This document shows positions 20,119 through 28,544 of a stretch of DNA of 64,000 nucleotides, in pieces. Numbering within the stretch: the stretch's first letter is position 1; each line of letters starts with the position of its first letter. The notes under the pieces are model-generated. The model was not told the origin of the DNA. It did not search any database and was given only the letters and a program-made list of their open reading frames with translations. The position numbers and the translations under genes were made by a program. Where the stretch lies: contig NZ_JAAORH010000001.1 in the NCBI RefSeq assembly GCF_017696085.1, positions 62,001 through 126,000 of the forward strand. Reading direction: 5' to 3'. Source of the stretch: Prochlorococcus marinus XMU1410 (GTDB taxonomy: Bacteria > Cyanobacteriota > Cyanobacteriia > PCC-6307 > Cyanobiaceae).

Positions 20119-20387
20119 AGTCCCTGATGGTTGATCCCGAAGAAAAAATATATTTTTGTTGAGTCGTTAACAAATTCAGGTAATAAAAATTAAAAAAAAA
20201 GAAAATTAATTTACATTTGCCAAAGATCTGAAAATTAATTAATTGCATTGATACCAACTGTTTTGAAGGGAAACATCAATTTTAAGAATTTTTTAGTAGT
20301 CAGAGGATCCTGACGACAGGCAAAAAAGACACACAATTCATAAAAAAAAAGAACATACTGATCCCAAGCAAAATTGGAGAATCTAAA
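20119..20387. other. Longest gene-free gap, with a small hairpin
   Basis: These 269 bases hold no convincing gene. Reverse-strand frames here are Phe/Lys-rich shadows. A short stem GTCAG/CTGAC with a GGATC-containing loop lies at 20299-20314, and AT-rich homopolymers surround it. It could contain the promoter and leader of the DUF4912 gene or a small RNA, but nothing in it matches an RNA family I recognise. Confidence 0.3.
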
Positions 20388-21488
20388 GTGGCTGATGGGA
20401 TCATGAATAAAGATCAATTACTCTCACTAACCCTCAGACAATTACGTCAAGAAGCAAGTAAATTATCGGTTCCGCTGTACAGTCGCAAAACAAAAGCTGT
20501 TTTAGTTGATTTAATTCTTAAATATCAAGAAAAATCTACAAATAAAAAATACACTTCAACTCCTGAGTCAAAATCTGAAGAAACTTATGAGTCCAATTCT
20601 TTCAACAGTAGTGAAGAAGTTAAAACAAATGTGGTTTTCTTACCCCGAGACCCAGATTGGGCTTATGTTTTTTGGCAAATTTCTGATGCAGATAGAGAAA
20701 AAGCACAATCTTTGGGAGCTAATAAATTATGTTTACGATTATTTGATGCATCTGGTTCTGAAGGTAGCAATCTGAATCAAGGAACACTGAGGGAGATAGC
20801 AGTTGATAGTTACAGTACCGAGTGGTACTTGCCAATCCCACTTGCAGATAGAGATTATAAAGTTGAATTAGGTTACAAATATGGTTTTAACTGGATGTCA
20901 TTGGCATTTTCTTCGATAAGCCATGTCCCAGGGTCTCATCCTTCTGAGCAAATTCTTGATAAATTTGTACCTTTTAATTTAGATTCTACTTCTGAGTCAA
21001 TCCCAGATATTTCTAATCCTGTTGTTTCAGAACAAAATGGTATGCATGAAAGGTTATACCAAGCAGCAACAAACATTCCTCTCAGAAGAAAAGTTGGTTC
21101 TGAAGAATTTATGGAAAATGTAAATTCAACAAACCTCAATGATAATCTTACAGATTCAGGTGCAGGTAAATGGTCATCTGGTTTAAATGATTCTGGAAGT
21201 GGAATTGTTAAAAATAGATCTTTTTGGCTTGTTGCTGATGCTGAATTAATTGTTTATGGAGCTACAGAACCTTCTGCAAAACTGACAATAGGAGGAGAAG
21301 ATGTACCTCTTGCCGCAGATGGTACTTTTAGAATTCAAGTGCCATTTAGAGACGGGACTCAAAAATATGATATTAAAGCTGTTGATGAATCTGGTAAGCA
21401 AGAAAAAAGTATATCAATGAAATTTGATAGAACTACACCACTTGACGATACTAATGAAAAAGATAATGCTGAGACTGAATGGTTTTAA
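20388..21488 (+). CDS. DUF4912 domain protein with SAP-like N-terminus
   Basis: A 366-residue cyanobacterial protein. Residues about 5-45 (LLSLTLRQLRQEASKLSVPL) resemble a SAP or Rho-N helix-extended-loop-helix module. Residues about 80-190 match DUF4912 (VVFLPRDPDWAYVFWQISDADRE, then WYLPIPLADRDYKVELGYK). After a Ser/Asn-rich linker, a C-terminal beta-rich repeat (ADAELIVYGATEPSAKLTI) closes the protein. The molecular role is unknown; the SAP-like part suggests nucleic-acid binding. It starts at GTG; an ATG five codons in is an alternative. Confidence 0.8.
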   Translation: MADGIMNKDQLLSLTLRQLRQEASKLSVPLYSRKTKAVLVDLILKYQEKSTNKKYTSTPESKSEETYESNSFNSSEEVKTNVVFLPRDPDWAYVFWQISDADREKAQSLGANKLCLRLFDASGSEGSNLNQGTLREIAVDSYSTEWYLPIPLADRDYKVELGYKYGFNWMSLAFSSISHVPGSHPSEQILDKFVPFNLDSTSESIPDISNPVVSEQNGMHERLYQAATNIPLRRKVGSEEFMENVNSTNLNDNLTDSGAGKWSSGLNDSGSGIVKNRSFWLVADAELIVYGATEPSAKLTIGGEDVPLAADGTFRIQVPFRDGTQKYDIKAVDESGKQEKSISMKFDRTTPLDDTNEKDNAETEWF

Positions 21489-21500
21489 TAAATTAAATTA

Positions 21501-21671
21501 ATGCTTAAAAAAATTGTAGCTTTTACTCCATTGTTTGGGGCATTAACTTTTCCATTAATAGTTCCAATTACAATTTCTAAATTTGGTGTTAACTATGGAA
21601 TTCTTAGTGCATTATTAATTTCTTCATTATGGTTTATCGCTATGTTAAGAACTTCCGAAATGCCTCATTAA
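21501..21671 (+). CDS. Small two-helix membrane protein
   Basis: A 56-residue ORF starting with ATG. It has two hydrophobic stretches, VAFTPLFGALTFPLIVPITI and YGILSALLISSLWFIAML, separated by a short polar turn (SKFGVN) and ending in RTSEMPH. It lies 12 bp after the DUF4912 gene and 32 bp before pgm on the same strand. The clean frame, hydrophobic pattern and position support a real gene; function is unknown. Confidence 0.6.
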   Translation: MLKKIVAFTPLFGALTFPLIVPITISKFGVNYGILSALLISSLWFIAMLRTSEMPH

Positions 21672-21703
21672 TTTAGTTAGATTTTTTGAAGTTTCTTAAA
21701 AAT

Positions 21704-23341
21704 ATGAATCAAGTTAATGTAATTAATATCAATTCTCCTTTTCTAGATCAAAAACCAGGTACCTCTGGGTTAAGAAAAAGTACTTTAAAGTTTCAGGAAG
21801 AACATTATCTAGAAGTTTTTATTGAAGCAATCTTACAATCATTAGAATATTTAAAAGGTTCAACATTAGTAGTTGGGGGTGATGGTAGATATGGCAATAT
21901 TGAAGCAATAGAAAAGATTGTCCAAATATGCATTGCTCATAAAGTTCAAAAGGTTATTGTTCCAAAATACGGATTATTATCTACTCCTGCGACATCACAT
22001 TTAATTAGAAAAGAAAACGCTATTGGTGGAATTATTCTTTCTGCAAGCCATAATCCTGGTGGGATTGATGGCGACTTTGGAGTGAAATTGAATATATCTA
22101 ATGGTGGCCCAGCTCCTGAGATAATTACTAATAAGATTTTCAAGGCTTCACAATTACTAACTAGTTACAAAATTTGTAAAATTCAACTACCTGATTTTAG
22201 TGAATATGGAACTTATTCTTACGGTGAAACTACCTTAGAAATTATTGATGGATTAAAAGATTATTCTAATTTGATGGAGAAAATTTTTGATTTTGATCAA
22301 ATTAGTGATTTTTTAAAAAAAGACTTCTCGTTAATCTTTGATGCAATGAATGCGGTTACAGGTCCATATGCAAAAAATATTTTTGTTAACAAAATGGGTC
22401 TTGCACATGATTGTGTCATGAATGGTAACCCGTTACAAGATTTTGGAGGTTTACATCCTGATCCTAATCTTACTTATGCATCCCATCTGGCTGATTTGTT
22501 ATTAAACAAAAAATCTTACAGTTTTGGTGCTGCATGCGATGGAGATGGAGATAGGAATATGATTTTAGGAAGTGGATGTTTTGTAAATCCTAGTGATAGC
22601 CTTGCAGTTATAACTGCTAACACAAAATGTGTCCCTGGTTATAAAAATGGTATTACAGGTGTGGCACGATCCATGCCAACCAGCTCAGCGGTTGATAATG
22701 TTGCTCGAGCATTAAATATACCTTGTTTCGAGACACCTACTGGCTGGAAGTTTTTTGGAAATCTTTTAGATTCTAATTTAATTACTTTATGTGGAGAAGA
22801 AAGTTTCGGAACGGGTAGTAATCATGTGAGAGAGAAAGATGGACTATGGGCAGTTTTGTATTGGTTACAAGTTTTAGCTGATAAAAAATGTTCGGTAAGT
22901 GATTTGATGCAGAATCATTGGAAACAATTTGGTAGGAATTATTATTCCAGACATGATTATGAGGCAATTTCCTCAAATATTGCTAATCAAATCTTTGGTA
23001 ATTTAACTTCTATGCTCGAAAATTTAAAAGGAAATAGTTTTGCTGGCCATTTAGTTAAAGTTGCAGATAACTTTTCATATATAGATCCTGTTGATAATTC
23101 CATAAGTGAAAATCAAGGTTTAAGACTGGTCCTTGATGATAATTCTAGAGTAATTGTGCGCCTTTCTGGAACTGGAACTAAGGGTGCAACATTAAGACTT
23201 TACTTTGAGAAATTTTTCAATCCTCAACAGAATCTTTCGTTAAATCCTCAGATCGCTTTGAAACCTCTAATCGATGATTTAGATGCTTTGTTGAACATTT
23301 CAGAACTTACTCAAATGGAAACTCCTACAGTAATTACATAG
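21704..23341 (+). CDS. pgm: Phosphoglucomutase
   Basis: Interconverts glucose 1-phosphate and glucose 6-phosphate, linking glycogen and sugar-nucleotide metabolism with central carbon flow. The alpha-D-phosphohexomutase signatures are present: catalytic serine loop SASHNPGG near 113, metal-binding DGDGDR near 278, sugar-binding CGEESFGTGSNH near 365, and phosphate-binding RLSGTGTKGATLR near 485. I chose the ATG at 21704 (MNQVNVIN) rather than the upstream TTG at 21686. Length is 545 residues from this start, matching the eukaryote-like PGM1 class. Confidence 0.95.
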   Translation: MNQVNVININSPFLDQKPGTSGLRKSTLKFQEEHYLEVFIEAILQSLEYLKGSTLVVGGDGRYGNIEAIEKIVQICIAHKVQKVIVPKYGLLSTPATSHLIRKENAIGGIILSASHNPGGIDGDFGVKLNISNGGPAPEIITNKIFKASQLLTSYKICKIQLPDFSEYGTYSYGETTLEIIDGLKDYSNLMEKIFDFDQISDFLKKDFSLIFDAMNAVTGPYAKNIFVNKMGLAHDCVMNGNPLQDFGGLHPDPNLTYASHLADLLLNKKSYSFGAACDGDGDRNMILGSGCFVNPSDSLAVITANTKCVPGYKNGITGVARSMPTSSAVDNVARALNIPCFETPTGWKFFGNLLDSNLITLCGEESFGTGSNHVREKDGLWAVLYWLQVLADKKCSVSDLMQNHWKQFGRNYYSRHDYEAISSNIANQIFGNLTSMLENLKGNSFAGHLVKVADNFSYIDPVDNSISENQGLRLVLDDNSRVIVRLSGTGTKGATLRLYFEKFFNPQQNLSLNPQIALKPLIDDLDALLNISELTQMETPTVIT

Positions 23342-23372
23342 AATTGAAAGTAATGATTTTTTGATTTTATTT

Positions 23373-24662
23373 ATGCATTCAGAAAATTTATTTACTAATT
23401 ATTCTCAAATAGAAAACAATGCACCTTTGGCAGATAAATTAAGACCAAAGAATTTGAAAGATTTTTTTGGTCAACAATCAATCCTTAATAAGAATGCGCT
23501 TCTAAGAAGTGCAATATTAAACGATAAGATTAGTAATTTTATTTTTTCTGGCCCTCCGGGTGTTGGAAAAACTACTTTAATTGAAATTATTTCTTGTAAT
23601 ACGCGGTCAAAATTAATTAAGTTAAATGCAGTATTATCAAGTGTTAAAGAATTAAGAAATGAAATAGCTAATGCAAAAGATAGATTAATAAATTCAAAAA
23701 GAAAAACAATTTTATTTATTGATGAGGTTCATAGATTTACAGCAGTTCAGCAAGATGCTTTATTACCTTCAATAGAAAATGGAACTATAACTTTTATTGG
23801 TGCTACAACAGAAAACCCTTTCTTTGCTGTTAATAAAGCGCTTGTTAGCAGGTCTCGTATTTTTACATTACTTCCTTTGGCAGAAAATGATTTGCAAAAA
23901 ATAATACAAAAAGTCATTACTCACTATTCGCAACAAAAAGATTCAAAAAAGGTTTATTTAACTAAAGATGCTATAAGTCATTTAATTAAATTTTCTGGCG
24001 GAGATGCAAGAACATTAATCAATGCGCTAGAGATGGCCATAGAAACAACTGCTGAAAATGATGCTAAAGAAATCAACATTAATCTCTCAATAGCAGAGGA
24101 TGCAATTCAAAAGAAAAATATTGTTTACGATAAAAATGGTCAAAATCATTACGATGTAATAAGTGCCTTTATCAAGTCCATAAGAGGTTCTGATCCAGAT
24201 GCAACTTTATTCTGGCTTGCTAATATGCTGGAGGCTGGCGAAGATCCTAATTTTATTTTTAGAAGATTACTTATATCTGCCAGTGAAGATATTGGAATAG
24301 CTGATCCTAATGCCTTAGTAGTTGTGCAATCCTGTTGTGATGCTTTTGATAGAGTAGGTTTTCCAGAAGGATTATATTTTTTAACGCAGGCTTCTTTGTA
24401 TTTAGCTATTTCTCCAAAAAGTAATAGTATGAAAAGTATTTTTAAAGCAATTGAAACAATAAAATCTACCAATGCTTTTGATGTTCCACTTAATTTAAAA
24501 AATAATTCTAATAGTTATGTCAATCCTCATAATTATCCAGGTAATTGGGTAGCACAACAATATCTTCCCAAATCTTTAAGAGGTTTAAAAATATGGGAAC
24601 CAAATAATAATGGATGGGAAAAAACTCAATATGATGAACTGCTTAGAAGAAAAGAAAACTAA
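23373..24662 (+). CDS. rarA: Replication-associated recombination protein RarA (AAA ATPase)
   Basis: AAA+ ATPase of the RarA/MgsA/WRNIP1 family, which acts at stalled replication forks and is related to clamp loaders. It has the start PLADKLRPKNLKDFFGQ, Walker A GPPGVGKTT near 59, Walker B LFIDEVHRF near 115, sensor GATTENPFF near 140, and the C-terminal MgsA block WLANMLEAGEDPNFIFRRLL. I chose the ATG at 23373 (MHSENLF) over the upstream TTG at 23361. Its last 4 bases are shared with the convergent phosphopantetheinyl transferase gene. Confidence 0.92.
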   Translation: MHSENLFTNYSQIENNAPLADKLRPKNLKDFFGQQSILNKNALLRSAILNDKISNFIFSGPPGVGKTTLIEIISCNTRSKLIKLNAVLSSVKELRNEIANAKDRLINSKRKTILFIDEVHRFTAVQQDALLPSIENGTITFIGATTENPFFAVNKALVSRSRIFTLLPLAENDLQKIIQKVITHYSQQKDSKKVYLTKDAISHLIKFSGGDARTLINALEMAIETTAENDAKEININLSIAEDAIQKKNIVYDKNGQNHYDVISAFIKSIRGSDPDATLFWLANMLEAGEDPNFIFRRLLISASEDIGIADPNALVVVQSCCDAFDRVGFPEGLYFLTQASLYLAISPKSNSMKSIFKAIETIKSTNAFDVPLNLKNNSNSYVNPHNYPGNWVAQQYLPKSLRGLKIWEPNNNGWEKTQYDELLRRKEN

Positions 24663-25315
24663 AAATTTTTCAAACAACAAATAATCTCAGGATTAAAAGC
24701 AGTTTTTTCTTCGTAGGCTAAAGCGATAGTCCAATTATGGAAGTTAATATTTGAATAATTTAAATGTATGTTTTTCTTTTTATGAATTAACTCCTTTTGC
24801 TTTTCAAAATATTGCCAATGGTGAATGTCTTTAGATAATTTTCCATGATCCCATTTTATAGCCGCTTCAACAGCACACCATTGATTTAATATCATATTTT
24901 TTGTCAAATAATTATTATGGTTTGATTTATTGGTATGAAAAAAATATTTTTCTGCAAATTTTATATGGTTAAAATCTCTATCTGTTCTCTCAATATCAAT
25001 CCCAATTTTATTTTTATGCCAGACTATAATAATGGCGTCTTTACAATGACTTAAACTGATATTTCCCATCTCTGAGGGTAAAGTTGGAGGTTCTCCAGGA
25101 TGAGCATTAATTGGAATTTTGAGGGGGTCTAAATCAAAAAGTGTTGAAAGTGATTGTCGCAAATAAGCTCTTGTTTCTAAAAAAATCTTTGATCTTGATC
25201 TGGTTAGTTTTTTTGCAGTTTTAATTTCTTCTACCGTTGCGATATCTTGCACACCTTTAATCTCATAAAACCAAATTTTTGGTATTTTATATCTATACTT
25301 ATTAAATAATTTCAA
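24659..25315 (-). CDS. 4'-phosphopantetheinyl transferase, Sfp/HetI type
   Basis: Transfers phosphopantetheine from CoA to carrier proteins; in Prochlorococcus, with few or no polyketide systems, the likely target is the fatty-acid acyl carrier protein. The 218 residues show the family elements: NAHPGEPPTL, NISLSHCKDAIII, the Mg-binding IGIDIERTDRDF, and WCAVEAAIKW in place of the usual W-x-x-KE-A-x-x-K. The lysine before the conserved Glu is Val here. The start is TTG at 25315, sharing one base with the ATG of the divergent bcp; an internal start is possible. Confidence 0.85.
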   Translation of the reverse strand: MKLFNKYRYKIPKIWFYEIKGVQDIATVEEIKTAKKLTRSRSKIFLETRAYLRQSLSTLFDLDPLKIPINAHPGEPPTLPSEMGNISLSHCKDAIIIVWHKNKIGIDIERTDRDFNHIKFAEKYFFHTNKSNHNNYLTKNMILNQWCAVEAAIKWDHGKLSKDIHHWQYFEKQKELIHKKKNIHLNYSNINFHNWTIALAYEEKTAFNPEIICCLKNF

Positions 25316-25782
25316 TGGCTCTTAAGGTTGGCGACAAAGCACCAGAATTTAAACTAAAAGATTCTTTTGAGAAAGATATTTCTCTTAGTGATTTTAAAGG
25401 TAAAAGAATAATACTATATTTTTATCCAAAAGATAATACTCCTGGATGTACTAAAGAAGCATGCAATTTTAAAGAGAATTGGGATTTACTTCAAAAAAAT
25501 AATATTGTTGTGCTTGGTATTAGTAAAGATAATGCATCCTCTCATCAGAAGTTTATAGAAAAATTTAATTTACCTTTTATTCTTTTAACTGATCCTGAAC
25601 CTTTTAAAGTTTCTTCTGATTACGATAGCTATGGACTTAAGAAATTCATGGGAAAAGAATATATGGGAATGATGAGAAATACTTTTTTGATTGACACTGA
25701 TGGTAACGTCGAAAAAATCTACTTAAAGGTAAAAGCAGCAATAATGGCTGATCATATAATTGCAGACCTTGGGTTAAGCTAA
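25315..25782 (+). CDS. bcp: Peroxiredoxin, Bcp/PrxQ type
   Basis: Thiol peroxidase that reduces hydrogen peroxide and organic peroxides, probably with thioredoxin as donor. The 155-residue protein has the active-site stretch FYPKDNTPGCTKEACNF with peroxidatic Cys45 and resolving Cys50, the arrangement typical of atypical 2-Cys PrxQ. It is a cytoplasmic enzyme with no signal peptide. The ATG coincides with the end of the divergent transferase start codon, and the 3' end shares a CTAA tetramer with convergent coaX. Confidence 0.95.
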   Translation: MALKVGDKAPEFKLKDSFEKDISLSDFKGKRIILYFYPKDNTPGCTKEACNFKENWDLLQKNNIVVLGISKDNASSHQKFIEKFNLPFILLTDPEPFKVSSDYDSYGLKKFMGKEYMGMMRNTFLIDTDGNVEKIYLKVKAAIMADHIIADLGLS

Positions 25783-26468
25783 TTTTTTATGTACAGGTGG
25801 TGAATAATCATCCCCTCCATAACTAAATCAGGAGCATTGATAATATTTTCTTTTTGAGTCTTTAGAGATTTTGTGAGGAGTTCAGAGTCTCCTCCACAGA
25901 TTACTAAAATATCTTTTTCGGGATTAAATAAACTATTAATCACACCAGTAAGAGAGTTGATTACTCCTTTTAAGATTGCTTCTTCTGTATTTATTAAAAA
26001 ATCTTTGATCGGAATATCATATTTTTTGGGAACTGTAAGATTTTTTGTATTTTGTTCCATTGACTTTAATTGTGTTAGAAAACCTGGAGTAAGTTGACCT
26101 CCAATAATAGATCCATTTGCATTCAATTTTGTTATCGATAATATTGTTCCAAAGTCTGCAATTAGCAAATCTTTTTTTAAAGGGTTTTCGATAATTTTTA
26201 GAGCTGCAAGAGAAGCAAGAGCTCTATCAATTCCAAAATAATCAGGAAGATTTGATAAATGAATATCTTTAGTTTTTATTTCATTTTCTTTTTTCAGCAA
26301 AAAATTTGGTAGTTTCCCTACAGAAGCCCAAATTAATTGATCAAGATCTATATTGTCGGGAACTTTTTCCTCTTTTTTGGTATGAAAGAATTTAGCTTGA
26401 TTTCTAGAATATTTTGCCCAATGAAGCCTACTATTGCCTACTAATAAAAAATTTATATCTGAGACCAT
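25779..26468 (-). CDS. coaX: Type III pantothenate kinase (CoaX family)
   Basis: Catalyses the first step of CoA synthesis from pantothenate. The 229-residue protein has the ASKHA fold motifs: an N-terminal phosphate loop FLLVGNSRLHW, FGIDRALAS (the GxDR substrate motif), and ADFGTILSITKL followed by IGGQLTPGF. In the first loop the acidic residue of D-x-G-N-S/T is replaced by Leu, which I believe is a feature of cyanobacterial members but cannot verify. It lies 15 bp after cysH on the same strand. No other pantothenate kinase is in the window. Confidence 0.85.
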   Translation of the reverse strand: MVSDINFLLVGNSRLHWAKYSRNQAKFFHTKKEEKVPDNIDLDQLIWASVGKLPNFLLKKENEIKTKDIHLSNLPDYFGIDRALASLAALKIIENPLKKDLLIADFGTILSITKLNANGSIIGGQLTPGFLTQLKSMEQNTKNLTVPKKYDIPIKDFLINTEEAILKGVINSLTGVINSLFNPEKDILVICGGDSELLTKSLKTQKENIINAPDLVMEGMIIHHLYIKN

Positions 26469-26483
26469 TGTTCTATGATCAAT

Positions 26484-27206
26484 TTAATTATTAGTGTGTA
26501 TTCCACATTCTTGTTTAATCCCCCCAAATCTTGTATCTCTGCCTTTTGTTTCAATATCATCGGGACTGCTTGAATGCCAATCTCCTACAGAAGAATAACC
26601 TTTGATAAAAAGAGGATGGGCAGGTAAATTATTCTCTTCCATATAATAAAAAATATCTTTATTTGTCCAATTTAATAAAGGTCTTAAAGAGAGTCTTTGA
26701 CGAATTATGTCTAGGAATTTCATTTTGTTTCTATTGTCTGTTTGACTTGATCTAACACCGCTTGCCCAGCAGGAAATATTATATTTTTCTAGACCATTTT
26801 CTAAAGGTCTTATTTTTCTCAATTCATGATACTTATCTAAATCACTCTCTTTATTTGTTTCCCAAAGTTTGCCGTATTTGGCCTCCATTCTTGCTGGAGA
26901 TAATTCACTTTGCAGAACTTCAACTTCTAATGATAAATTATCAATAAGCTTTTCAGCGTAATGGTATGTTTCTGGAGGCAGGTAACCTGTATCTATCCAA
27001 AATATTTTGATTTTTTTTTGTAGATATAATTTACTTACCATATTTAAAAGGACTGACGACTGTATACCAAAACTTGTTGTAATAGCAAATTGATTATCAA
27101 ACTTTTTATAACCCCACGAAAGCATTTCATAAGGATTCATATCTACTAGCTCTTGATTATGTTTCCTCAAGTTAGTTTGAATATCTTTGTGGATTTTTTC
27201 AATCAT
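26484..27206 (-). CDS. cysH: Phosphoadenylylsulfate (PAPS) reductase
   Basis: Reduces PAPS to sulfite in assimilatory sulfate reduction, with thioredoxin or glutaredoxin as donor. The 240-residue protein has the PP-loop-like substrate site ITTSFGIQSSVLLNMV, WIDTGYLPPETYHYAEKL, and the C-terminal catalytic KQECGIHTN with Cys234. It lacks the paired Cys motifs that bind the [4Fe-4S] cluster in APS reductases, so PAPS is the inferred substrate. It probably forms an operon with coaX. cysK is at 61.2 kb. Confidence 0.93.
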   Translation of the reverse strand: MIEKIHKDIQTNLRKHNQELVDMNPYEMLSWGYKKFDNQFAITTSFGIQSSVLLNMVSKLYLQKKIKIFWIDTGYLPPETYHYAEKLIDNLSLEVEVLQSELSPARMEAKYGKLWETNKESDLDKYHELRKIRPLENGLEKYNISCWASGVRSSQTDNRNKMKFLDIIRQRLSLRPLLNWTNKDIFYYMEENNLPAHPLFIKGYSSVGDWHSSSPDDIETKGRDTRFGGIKQECGIHTNN

Positions 27207-27301
27207 TCTTGAATTTGGTTATGAGTTTAATGTTATTTCGCTTAATTTGAAAATTATTCGTATAGTTTAATAATACATTTACGGATAACAATATTTCTCT
27301 A

Positions 27302-28495
27302 ATGAAATCAATACAAAAACCAATAGTAATAGTTGGAGCAGGTTTTGCAGGTATGACATTTGCTTTGAATTTAAAGAATCTTAATCCTTCTTTGCCGATT
27401 CTTGTAGTTGATTCTGAAACTAACTTTATTTTTAAACCTCTAATGTACGAAGTTTTAAGTAAAGAAATAAGAAGTTGGGAAGCCACCCCAAAATTTGCAA
27501 ATATTTTTTCTGATGCTGGTATAACTTTTTTAAGAAATTGTTTAACCAAGATTTCCTTCAAAGAAAATATTCTTGAATTTAGCGATGATTTAAAATTAAG
27601 TTATCAGTTCCTTGTTATATGTACAGGATCTATTCCAAATAGTTTTTTTATAAAAGGTGTAGATGAAAATTGTTATTTTTTTAATGATGTTCACGATCTA
27701 AATAAATTAACTTTTTTTTTAAAAAAATCACAAGATACTGCGTTGCATAAAAAGTTATTCATAGTTGGAGGTGGTCCCTCTGGTATCGAGTTAGCATGCA
27801 AAATTAAAGATATATTTACAGACCAATTTGAAATTAATGTGATAGAAAAATCAAACGAAATCCTCAATAAAAACAAAATTTTTAATAGAGAACAATCAGA
27901 GAAGGCATTAGAAAAAAGAAAAATCAACGTTCTTTTGAATTCCACAGTTAAAGAGGTCTCAGAAACTAAGATTAGTATTGCTAGTAAGCTTGGAATAACT
28001 TCTTTGGATAAAGACATAGTTATTTGGACTGCAGGTGTAAAACCTAATTTGTCTTACTTAGAAACTGATCAAATAACAAAAAAATTTGGACGAATTTTAG
28101 TTAATAATAATTTGCAAATAGAAAAATATAAAAACTGTTTTGCTATTGGTGATATTTCAGTTATTGAAGGAATGGAGGATTTACCCATAACGGCTCAGGT
28201 CGCTATGCAGGAAGGAAATTATCTGGCTAATAATTTAGAACTTTTAATTCAAGGAAAGGATCCTTTACCCTTTGAATTTAAAGATAATGGTGAAATGATT
28301 AGCTTAGGAATAGGAGAAGCTTCAATTTCTGGACTTGGGGTTACTTTATCTGGGAAATTGGCTTTTGAGGCAAGAAGACTTATATATGCTTCCAAGTTGC
28401 CTGATATTACTGAAAGCTTAAAATCTGCATCTTCATGGATATTCCAAAAAAAATCTATTTTTAAAAAGTTTTTTAAAAAAGATAGTTCCAATTAA
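27302..28495 (+). CDS. ndbB: Type II NAD(P)H dehydrogenase
   Basis: Single-subunit flavoprotein that passes electrons from NAD(P)H to quinone without pumping protons. The 397 residues include the FAD loop IVIVGAGFAGM at 8-18, a second nucleotide loop FIVGGGPSGIELA near 157, the FAD contact FAIGDIS near 280, and an amphipathic C-terminus (IFKKFFKKD) that may hold it to the membrane. It is the first gene of a forward group with an anion permease and ktrBA. The exact subtype (ndbA/B/C) cannot be settled by eye. Confidence 0.85.
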   Translation: MKSIQKPIVIVGAGFAGMTFALNLKNLNPSLPILVVDSETNFIFKPLMYEVLSKEIRSWEATPKFANIFSDAGITFLRNCLTKISFKENILEFSDDLKLSYQFLVICTGSIPNSFFIKGVDENCYFFNDVHDLNKLTFFLKKSQDTALHKKLFIVGGGPSGIELACKIKDIFTDQFEINVIEKSNEILNKNKIFNREQSEKALEKRKINVLLNSTVKEVSETKISIASKLGITSLDKDIVIWTAGVKPNLSYLETDQITKKFGRILVNNNLQIEKYKNCFAIGDISVIEGMEDLPITAQVAMQEGNYLANNLELLIQGKDPLPFEFKDNGEMISLGIGEASISGLGVTLSGKLAFEARRLIYASKLPDITESLKSASSWIFQKKSIFKKFFKKDSSN

Positions 28496-28544
28496 ACTTT
28501 TTTGAAATTTTGTTTTTGGGTATATTGAGTTAAATAAGTTTCGT

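Noticed and set aside
20021..20417. Two reverse frames (78 and 60 residues) before the DUF4912 gene
   Set aside because: Phe- and Lys-rich translations of AT homopolymers, overlapping each other and real genes.
23361..23372. TTG start for rarA
   Set aside because: The ATG at 23373 gives a normal N-terminus; the four extra residues show no family pattern.
27199..27561. Reverse 120-residue frame over the ndbB start
   Set aside because: Antisense of the FAD-binding region of ndbB; low-complexity and no plausible product.
27709..27727. Long T/A homopolymer inside ndbB as a possible frameshift
   Set aside because: The reading frame stays open and the motifs on both sides are in the same frame.
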